A stretch of 13,154 bases of DNA, from contig JAGBSR010000042.1 in assembly GCA_017631745.1 (NCBI GenBank), forward strand, positions 1-13,154, given 5' to 3'. Shown here one piece after another: positions 6,857 to 11,984 of this stretch. Source of the stretch: Clostridia bacterium. Its GTDB lineage: Bacteria; Bacillota; Clostridia; Oscillospirales; Acutalibacteraceae. Position 1 is the stretch's first letter. Every line of letters starts with the position of its first letter. The notes under the pieces are model-generated. The model saw nothing but the letters and a program-made list of their open reading frames with translations, was not told the DNA's origin and searched no databases. Position numbers and translations under genes: made by a program.

Positions 6857-7864
6857 TTACTTTTCAAGCCCGATAACGATATCGTAGCTGCTGTCACCTG
6901 TGATATCAGCCACCCATGCACCCTTGGCAAAGTCTCTTGCTCTGAAGATAATCTGATCTTCATAAATTTCCGCAATGTAGCCGGTACCTGCATCGTTATA
7001 GATGCCGTCTTTGTTTACAATTGAGAAAGAGGGCACATTGATGCTGTGAATGCCGTCAACCTCATTATAGCTGTCGGGGCCGAAGCCTGAGTGAAGATGA
7101 CCCGACACGAGGAAAACATTGTCGTACTTGGAAAGTATATCCTGAATATCCTGACTCTGCTCACCTACACTGCCGCCGATCTTAGTGATACTGCCGAAGG
7201 CCTGCATCTCATTGTGGGTATCCTTGAGAGGCTGATGTAAAAGCACAAAGGTGGGGTTGCCGTCTTCTGCCTCAAGCTCACTGTCGAGCCACTGAAGCTG
7301 CTCGGGGCTGATATATGCCTGCTCGAGCTTTGTCTTATCCGAGCCGAGAACGATAACCTTATAGCCACCAATTCTTTCACTGTAATGATAGCTGTCAACT
7401 GCTTCGTCACCATTGAGCTCGTTGGTCATACCCGAAAAAGCACTGAGGCTCTGAGCATAAATTCTGAGTCTTATATCGTGGTTACCCGAAGCCATTATGT
7501 ATCTTGCATCAAGACCTGCGAGCTTATCCTTGACAAGCTTATAGTCGAGCATTGTTGCGTTTTCGGTTATGTCGCCAAGACCGATAAGAGCATCGAAGTC
7601 TCCGCTTGCATTGTGCAGGTCTTCACACGCCGCCTGAAACACACTGTATCTTTCCGAGCTGTAAAATGATACCTGAGGGTCTGCGATGAAAGCGAGCACT
7701 GTCTTTTCACCGTCTGCCAGGGGTACCCCTAAGGGCGACTCAACAGAGGGTGCGGTGTAGTCTGCATTTTTAGTTGAAGCGGTAAGACCGAGCATAGCCG
7801 CAACAACCACCGCAACACATACGGCAAGCACGATTAATATTTTGCCTGATTTGCTTAGTTTCAT
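6857..7864 (-). CDS. Membrane-anchored calcineurin-like metallophosphoesterase
   Basis: The 335-residue product has one N-terminal membrane segment (residues 9-28) after a short basic end, then an external calcineurin-like phosphoesterase domain. The metal-binding motifs appear in order: D62-P-Q64 (usually DxH, here Gln), GLGD98, GNHD (127-130), His210 in LLHQ, and GHLH (255-258). Such enzymes hydrolyse phosphomono- or diesters with two metal ions; the substrate is unknown, and the topology puts the active site outside the membrane. The start at 7864 is chosen because AGAGAGGA lies 8 nt upstream; an in-frame ATG at 7873 lies inside that site, and a more upstream frame start (7918) falls inside the promoter -35 region. 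It is the first gene of a two-gene operon with the HAD-like protein. Confidence 0.9.
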   Translation of the reverse strand: MKLSKSGKILIVLAVCVAVVVAAMLGLTASTKNADYTAPSVESPLGVPLADGEKTVLAFIADPQVSFYSSERYSVFQAACEDLHNASGDFDALIGLGDITENATMLDYKLVKDKLAGLDARYIMASGNHDIRLRIYAQSLSAFSGMTNELNGDEAVDSYHYSERIGGYKVIVLGSDKTKLEQAYISPEQLQWLDSELEAEDGNPTFVLLHQPLKDTHNEMQAFGSITKIGGSVGEQSQDIQDILSKYDNVFLVSGHLHSGFGPDSYNEVDGIHSINVPSFSIVNKDGIYNDAGTGYIAEIYEDQIIFRARDFAKGAWVADITGDSSYDIVIGLEK

Positions 7865-7889
7865 ATTTAACATCCTCTCTTTTGTAGCT

Positions 7890-7918
7890 GATATAAAGTT
7901 TATCACCGCGGCTGTCAA
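7890..7918 (-). promoter_or_regulatory. Promoter of the phosphoesterase operon with doubled -35 box
   Basis: On the minus strand a consensus TTGACA (7913-7918) is followed after 17 bp by TATATC (7890-7895). A second TTGACA starts 7 bp upstream (7920-7925) and would pair with TAAACT, also at 17 bp, so two overlapping promoters 7 bp apart are possible. Confidence 0.6.
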
Positions 7919-8029
7919 TTGTCAATTCAATATATGTTAATAAAAGAAAACATTGCCGCAAAAATTATTTATTTGTCGTAAAAGTACCCGTAAAGTCAAA
8001 AAAACTTTATAAAAAAATTCAAAATACCA

Positions 8030-8058
8030 TTGTTTTATCATTTGAAATGATATATAAT
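8030..8058 (+). promoter_or_regulatory. ireB promoter with a perfect palindrome filling the spacer
   Basis: TTGTTT (8030-8035), a 17-bp spacer, TATAAT (8053-8058). The spacer itself, TATCATTTGAAATGATA (8036-8052), is a perfect 8+1+8 palindrome and spans the interval exactly. This is the geometry of a repressor operator that blocks polymerase; no known box is matched precisely. Confidence 0.7.
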
Positions 8059-8100
8059 ATACCTTGTATTTTAATTTATTCTTGATTGGAGGGTCGTAAA

Positions 8101-8349
8101 ATGATCGACGAAACTATCAGATTCAAGCTTCAGAGCAGTTCGCCCGAAGAAATGAAAGAAATTATGAAGCAGGTTCACGCCGCTTTAAAAGAAAAGGGTT
8201 ATAACCCCATCAACCAGATAGTCGGCTACATTCTTTCAGAAGACCCGACATATATCACTACTCACAACAACGCCCGCAGTCTTATCAGAAAGGTTGACAG
8301 AGATGAGCTTTTACAGCAGCTCGTTACAGACTACCTTAAAGAAGACTAA
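8101..8349 (+). CDS. ireB: IreB-family regulatory phosphoprotein (UPF0297)
   Basis: This 82-residue cytoplasmic protein matches the IreB/YrzL family: MIDETIRFKL at the start and the signature EKGYNPINQIVGYILSEDP (from about residue 36), followed by ITTHNNAR and a basic/acidic helical tail. In Enterococcus faecalis IreB is phosphorylated by the Ser/Thr kinase IreK on Thr4 and Thr7 and negatively controls cephalosporin resistance; here only the second of these (Thr5 in DETIRF) is kept, the first aligning with Ile2. The ATG at 8101 is used because GGAGGG lies 7 nt upstream; a TTG at 8086 overlaps that site. In many Firmicutes ireB is followed by ruvX and a DUF1292 gene; here the next gene (17 nt on) is a different small protein. 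The promoter upstream carries a palindrome that suggests repression. Confidence 0.95.
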   Translation: MIDETIRFKLQSSSPEEMKEIMKQVHAALKEKGYNPINQIVGYILSEDPTYITTHNNARSLIRKVDRDELLQQLVTDYLKED

Positions 8350-8366
8350 CTTTAGGAGGTATACAA

Positions 8367-8660
8367 ATGGCAGCGAAAAAGAAAAATGAATTTTTAACAT
8401 ACAAGGGTAAGCCTCTTGTGAGAAAGGGTAACACCCTTTACTACGGAAATATGAGCGACAAGTTCGTTGTTATGTTCCAGATTCTTTCAACAAAGGATGT
8501 TGACGGCTTACAGGTGGCAGACAGAGTCGGCGTTCAGCTTATCAACACTGACCCCAATGTCCGTCCCCACGACAGAATTGCACAGAAGACTGAGAAGAAA
8601 GGTCTTTACGCAGCGATGGATATCGGCAAGATCTGGCTTGAAAGAGCACTTGCAGAATAA
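8367..8660 (+). CDS. Small protein of unknown function cotranscribed with ireB
   Basis: A 97-residue protein preceded by AGGAGG 8 nt from its ATG and 17 nt after ireB, so the two form an operon. It starts basic (MAAKKKN), then shows FLTYKGKPLVRKGNTLYYGN, short strands with VVMFQIL and RVGVQLINTD, and a helical end (AMDIGKIWLERALAE). No signal peptide or membrane segment; probably a soluble beta-rich domain. No Cys and no obvious catalytic motif. I do not recognise a named family; the compact conserved-looking sequence and good ribosome binding site argue that it is real. Sharing a transcript with ireB suggests a part in the same kinase-linked homeostasis, which is only inference. Its stop codon lies inside the arm of a large inverted repeat that follows. 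Confidence 0.8.
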   Translation: MAAKKKNEFLTYKGKPLVRKGNTLYYGNMSDKFVVMFQILSTKDVDGLQVADRVGVQLINTDPNVRPHDRIAQKTEKKGLYAAMDIGKIWLERALAE

Positions 8661-8819
8661 GATAACAGCACCGTATCGTGCACAATAATCACAAACAAGC
8701 GACATGGCATCAAACCCTTGTCGCTTAAAAATTGTGCACTTGCCATTTTTTCTCCCTCGGAGTACAGCAGTACGCCTTCGGTCGAAGAAAATGTCATACG
8801 GCACTGTTCTCTTTATTCT
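8654..8819. repeat. Large multi-hairpin inverted-repeat element at the end of the ireB operon
   Basis: The outer arms 8654-8676 and 8796-8819 are inverted copies of each other with three mismatches and one extra base (for example GATAACAGCACCGTAT against GAGAACAGTGCCGTAT). Nested within are GTGCACAAT/ATTGTGCAC (8678-8686, 8731-8739), AAGCGACA/TGTCGCTT (8697-8704, 8719-8726), GTAC-AGCA-GTAC (8762-8773) and CTTCG-GT-CGAAG (8776-8787). The element begins within the last codons of the 97-residue gene and ends 17 nt before the tRNA. No credible gene lies in it. It could be a MITE-like mobile element, a structured RNA, or both. Confidence 0.6.
8678..8752 (+). terminator. Possible terminator of the ireB operon
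   Basis: The inner hairpin of the large element (9-bp outer stem 8678-8686 with 8731-8739, 8-bp inner stem) is followed 6 nt later by a T6 run (8747-8752). The large internal loop and offset T-run make it a weak terminator, but no better one follows the operon. Confidence 0.35.
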
Positions 8820-8836
8820 TCATCAAAACTTAATAT

Positions 8837-8912
8837 CCGCATGTGGCGCAGAGGATAACGCAGCAGATTCCGATTCTGAAGAGCAGGGGTTCAAGTCCCT
8901 TCATGCGGGCCA
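8837..8912 (+). tRNA. tRNA-Arg (anticodon CCG)
   Basis: A complete 76-nt cloverleaf with encoded CCA. The acceptor stem CCGCATG pairs perfectly with CATGCGG (8902-8908), discriminator G, then CCA (8910-8912). The D-arm begins TGGCGC and has a C-A mismatch at the stem end; the anticodon arm has four clean pairs plus a G-A mismatch at its base and the loop TTCCGAT, with CCG at 8870-8872; the T-arm is AGGGG-TTCAAGT-CCCTT. It reads the CGG codon. No clear promoter was found immediately upstream; a strong hairpin follows. Confidence 0.95.
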
Positions 8913-8951
8913 AAGGAAAATCCGTTCACGCAAGTGAGCGGATTTTCCTTT
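8912..8951 (+). terminator. Terminator of tRNA-Arg
   Basis: An unbroken 18-bp stem (8912-8929 with 8934-8951, one G-U pair) with a GCAA tetraloop; it starts on the last base of the tRNA CCA. The 3' arm ends TTTTCCTTT, giving the T-rich end instead of a separate tail. Confidence 0.8.
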
Positions 8952-9064
8952 GTATTATTCATTCTTCAATATTCATCATTCATTATTCATTTCTGCAAGA
9001 ACGGTTTTTCAAATGAATAATGAAGTCGCTACGCTGATGAATAATTAATAATGAATAATTGCAG
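8952..9064. repeat. Low-complexity inverted-repeat element (TATTCATCA arms)
   Basis: The left part (8952-8990) is made of irregular ATTCATT/ATTATTCAT units, the right part (about 9013-9062) of the inverse, ATGAATAAT. The stretch TTCATCATTCATTATTCATT on the left has close inverse matches on the right (GATGAATAATTAATAATGAA). It resembles in design the element at 3293-3560 though the repeat unit differs. A GCGGG-ACA-CCCGC hairpin (9065-9077) follows. I see no gene in 8952-9283; apart from these hairpins and the terminator at 9136, nothing is recognisable in 9078-9135 or 9161-9283. Confidence 0.5.
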
Positions 9065-9135
9065 GCGGGACACCCGCACCCGATTGTTAATTATGTAATT
9101 TTGCCTTATTGCTAAATCAATCTGCAAACAAAAAC

Positions 9136-9160
9136 AAGCACTTCTTCGGAAGTGCTTTTT
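9136..9160 (+). terminator. Isolated Rho-independent terminator
   Basis: A perfect 9-bp stem AAGCACTTC/GAAGTGCTT with a stable TTCG tetraloop and a T5 tract overlapping the arm. A-rich sequence before it makes it able to work on the minus strand too. No gene ends just before it, so it may insulate the transporter promoter from read-through out of the tRNA region. Confidence 0.7.
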
Positions 9161-9283
9161 CTGTGTTATCCGCTTCGCGAATTTTACGGCAGACAACATA
9201 TCACTGTTAAAATCCTATACATATACATTATTTACTCAGCATACCCTATATTCAACGGTTTTCACTTTTTTAACGAAAAGCTC

Positions 9284-9312
9284 TTGATATTTAAACAGTT
9301 TTATGCGATAAT
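9284..9312 (+). promoter_or_regulatory. Promoter of the NSS-family transporter
   Basis: TTGATA (9284-9289), 17 bp, GATAAT (9307-9312), with a predicted start near 9319 and a leader of about 31 nt. It lies downstream of the longest possible reading-frame start (9152), excluding that start. Confidence 0.65.
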
Positions 9313-9349
9313 ACTCGGGTTATTTTTATTTTCAGTTAGGAGTGTTTCA

Positions 9350-10708
9350 ATGGAACAAAAAAGAAGCGGCTTCTCAGGTAAACTCGGCTTTGTTCTTGCA
9401 GCGGCAGGGTCCGCAGTAGGTCTTGGCAATATATGGAGATTCCCCTATCTTGCAGCAAAATACGGCGGAGGTATGTTCCTGCTGGTGTATATTATCCTTG
9501 CAGTGACCTTCGGCTTTTCACTTATGGTGGCTGAAATCGGCATCGGCAGAAAGTCTCAGCAGAGTGCTATCACTGCTTTTAAACAGCTTGACAAAAGATT
9601 TTCCTTCCTCGGTTATCTCGCTGCGGCTGTACCTGCTGTCATTCTCCCCTACTACTCGGTTATCGGCGGTTGGGTAACAAAATATATGGCAGACTTCTTC
9701 ACAGGAAACGGCTCAGCTGCGGCTCAGGACGGATATTTCGGCAACTACATTTCTCAGGTTGGTGAGCCCGTGCTTTACTTCCTGATTTTTATGGCGCTCA
9801 CAGTTTTCATCGTACTCTTCGGCGTTGAAAAGGGCATTGAAAAAGTCAGCAAGGTTATGATGCCCGTGCTCGTTATCCTTTCAATCGGCATTGCAATTTA
9901 TTCCGTAACCATTCCCGGTGCAATGGAGGGCGTTATCTATTACCTCAAGCCTGAGCTTGAAAACTTCTCTGTCACAACTGTAATTGCGGCTCTCGGTCAG
10001 CTATTTTATTCAATGTCACTTGCTATGGGTATTATGATTACCTACGGCTCGTATATGAAAAGAGAGGTCAATGTTGAAAGTTCAACAAGACAGATCAGTG
10101 TTTTCGATACAGGTATCGCATTCTTTGCAGGTCTTATGATTATCCCTGCAGTCTTCGCTTTTTCAGGCGGTGACGAGAGTGCTTTAGGTCAGGGCCCCGG
10201 TCTTATGTTTGTAACTCTGCCTAAGGTTTTTGAGACTATGGCAGGCGGTCAGATTATAGGTGCTGTTTTCTTCGTACTCGTGCTGCTTGCAGCTCTCACC
10301 TCTTCAATCTCACTAACGGAAACAGTTGTAGCTTCACTTATGGATAAGCTTCACATCAAGAGAATTCCCGCTTGTATCATCGTGCTTGCAAGCTGTATTC
10401 TTCTCGGTCTTGTATCAATCTTCGGTTACAGCATCTGGGCAGATGTCACTGTTATCGGTATGCAGTTCCTCGATTTCTTCGACTTTATCAGTAACACAAT
10501 TATGATGCCCATACTCGCAATCATCACCTGTATATTTGTCGGCTATTTCATCAAGCCTCAGGCTATCATCGATGAGGTTGAAAGTGCAGGTGTGAAGTTC
10601 AAGAGCAAGAAGCTTTTTGTAGTAATGATAAAATATGTTTCCCCGATTTTCATTCTTCTTATTCTTGTTTCATCAATTCTCAACGCTTTCGGCGTAATCA
10701 AAATCTAA
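9350..10708 (+). CDS. Sodium-dependent amino acid transporter (NSS/SNF family)
   Basis: The 452-residue protein is a neurotransmitter:sodium symporter homolog of the LeuT/TnaT/MhsT group, which imports amino acids with Na+. The TM1 signature GSAVGLGNIWRFPYLAAKYG is intact, with Asn27 at the position of the LeuT sodium ligand, and TM6 has the unwound-helix motif FYSMSLAMG (from residue 219) that matches LeuT FFTLSLGFG. About 11 membrane segments are visible, the number and length of the shorter bacterial MhsT-like members. The start at 9350 is preceded by AGGAG with 7 nt spacing; upstream codons of the same frame lie before the promoter and within the terminator at 9136. It is a single-gene unit ending in a good terminator. 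The substrate is probably a hydrophobic or aromatic amino acid, by family only. Confidence 0.93.
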   Translation: MEQKRSGFSGKLGFVLAAAGSAVGLGNIWRFPYLAAKYGGGMFLLVYIILAVTFGFSLMVAEIGIGRKSQQSAITAFKQLDKRFSFLGYLAAAVPAVILPYYSVIGGWVTKYMADFFTGNGSAAAQDGYFGNYISQVGEPVLYFLIFMALTVFIVLFGVEKGIEKVSKVMMPVLVILSIGIAIYSVTIPGAMEGVIYYLKPELENFSVTTVIAALGQLFYSMSLAMGIMITYGSYMKREVNVESSTRQISVFDTGIAFFAGLMIIPAVFAFSGGDESALGQGPGLMFVTLPKVFETMAGGQIIGAVFFVLVLLAALTSSISLTETVVASLMDKLHIKRIPACIIVLASCILLGLVSIFGYSIWADVTVIGMQFLDFFDFISNTIMMPILAIITCIFVGYFIKPQAIIDEVESAGVKFKSKKLFVVMIKYVSPIFILLILVSSILNAFGVIKI

Positions 10709-10720
10709 AGAGATTTACTT

Positions 10721-10747
10721 AAGGCAGGTCTGTAACCTGCCTTTTTT
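10721..10747 (+). terminator. Terminator of the NSS transporter
   Basis: A perfect 9-bp stem AAGGCAGGT/ACCTGCCTT with a CTGTA loop followed by a run of T (to 10747), 12 nt after the stop codon. Confidence 0.9.
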
Positions 10748-10780
10748 GTTTTCTTTATAATTTTTTAGAGCTTAAAACCC

Positions 10781-10809
10781 TTGCATTTTATATACATTTT
10801 TGATAAAAT
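10781..10809 (+). promoter_or_regulatory. Promoter of the nagA-ROK operon
   Basis: TTGCAT (10781-10786), 17 bp, TAAAAT (10804-10809). The predicted transcript start near 10816 puts the frame-open start at 10800 outside the mRNA and favours the ATG at 10842. Confidence 0.65.
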
Positions 10810-10840
10810 TAATTTATATTGACTTATCAGGAAGTGATAA
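10801..10840 (+). promoter_or_regulatory. TGATAA half-sites around the nagA start of transcription and ribosome binding site
   Basis: Three copies of one hexamer: TGATAA at 10801-10806 (overlapping the -10 box), its inverse TTATCA at 10824-10829 and TGATAA at 10835-10840. The last two form an inverted repeat around GGAAG (10830-10834), the ribosome binding site core, which would sit in the loop of a small hairpin. It may be an operator or an RNA element; I cannot name the regulator. Confidence 0.4.
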
Positions 10841-10841
10841 A

Positions 10842-11984
10842 ATGAAAGCAATTATTAACGGTAAAATTATACTCAAAGACAGAATTCTCGAAGGCTCAGC
10901 TCTGCTCTATTCCGATGTTGTTGAGGGCATTGTCCCCCACGGCAGTGTACCTAAAGAGGCTGAAATCATCGACGCCAAGGGCGGCTATGTGGCACCCGGT
11001 CTTATCGATATGCACATTCACGGCTATCTCGGCAAGGATGTCTGCGACGGTGAAGAAGAAAGCATCCGTACTATTTCAAAGGGTCTGCTTGCAAACGGTG
11101 TAACAGGCTATCTGCCCACAACTATGACCGTTGATATGAAGGTTATCCGTAAGGCTCTTGAAGTATGCCGTGACCTCAAGGAAGAAAGCAAGGATTGGGA
11201 CGGCAGTGTTATTCTCGGCTGTCATGCTGAGGGTCCGTTTATCAGCGAAAGCAAAAAAGGTGCTCAGGATGCAAAGTATATCCTTAAGCCCGATGCGGCC
11301 TTTGTCAAGGAATACGCTGACATTATAAAGACTATCACACTTGCTCCCGAAACCGACGAAAACGACTTTGCAGCTATCCGTGAAATTACACGTGATACCG
11401 ACGTGGTTATCTCAATGGGTCACACCTCGGCAGATTACGAAACAGCCATGGCAAGTGTCAATGCAGGCGTCAAGCACGTAACTCACCTTTTCAATGCTAT
11501 GACTCCCCTTGCACACAGAGCTCCCGGTGTTGTCACTGCAGCTATGAATGCTGATATCAGCTGTGAGCTTATCGTTGATACCTTCCACGTGGATGCAAGC
11601 CTTTACAATATGCTCTATAAGCTCAAGGGCAGAAAGCTTTGCTTTATCACTGACTGTCTGCCTGCAGGCGGTCTTCCCGAAGGCGAATACACTCTCGGCG
11701 GTGCTAAGATTATCTATCGCGGTATCGTTTGCCGTCTTGAAGATGGTACTGTAGCCGGCAGTGTACTGCACCTTAACAAGGGTGTATGGAATGTTTACAC
11801 CAACTCGGATATTCCTCTTTATGAGTGTGTCAACTGCGCTTCTCTCAACCCTGCTACTACTCTCGGTCTTGAAAAGACCAAGGGCTCACTCGAAGTAGGT
11901 AAGGATGCGGACATCATCATAACAGACAGTGAATTTAATGTAGAAAAAACAATTATCGGAGGTAAGATTAAATATGAAGCTTAA
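10842..11984 (+). CDS. nagA: N-acetylglucosamine-6-phosphate deacetylase
   Basis: The 380-residue cytoplasmic enzyme removes acetate from GlcNAc-6-phosphate, giving GlcN-6-phosphate for glycolysis (via NagB) or cell-wall synthesis. It is an amidohydrolase TIM barrel: H58-I-H60 in MHIHG, metal ligand Glu130 in HAEGPF, His194 in GHTSAD, His215 in THLFNAM, and the catalytic Asp271 in ITDCLPAGG, then the C-terminal composite sandwich with NPA and KGSLEVGKDADI. All catalytic residues are present and the length is typical. The start at 10842 is set by AGGAAG about 7 nt upstream and by the promoter position. Its last 11 nt overlap the start of a ROK-family gene. nagB and a PTS gene are not in the window, so substrate entry is likely through a non-PTS route with the ROK kinase. 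Confidence 0.96.
   Translation: MKAIINGKIILKDRILEGSALLYSDVVEGIVPHGSVPKEAEIIDAKGGYVAPGLIDMHIHGYLGKDVCDGEEESIRTISKGLLANGVTGYLPTTMTVDMKVIRKALEVCRDLKEESKDWDGSVILGCHAEGPFISESKKGAQDAKYILKPDAAFVKEYADIIKTITLAPETDENDFAAIREITRDTDVVISMGHTSADYETAMASVNAGVKHVTHLFNAMTPLAHRAPGVVTAAMNADISCELIVDTFHVDASLYNMLYKLKGRKLCFITDCLPAGGLPEGEYTLGGAKIIYRGIVCRLEDGTVAGSVLHLNKGVWNVYTNSDIPLYECVNCASLNPATTLGLEKTKGSLEVGKDADIIITDSEFNVEKTIIGGKIKYEA

Noticed and set aside
8508..8804. Minus-strand reading frames of 98 and 63 codons in the region after the ireB operon
   Set aside because: They lie across the inverted-repeat element and the antisense of the 97-residue gene, and their peptides mirror the hairpin arms. One has a ribosome-binding-like GAGGGAG, but the composition is not protein-like.
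9152..9349. A 66-codon N-terminal extension of the NSS transporter
   Set aside because: It starts inside a terminator hairpin and runs through the promoter at 9284-9312. The TM1 signature and AGGAG site place the start at 9350.
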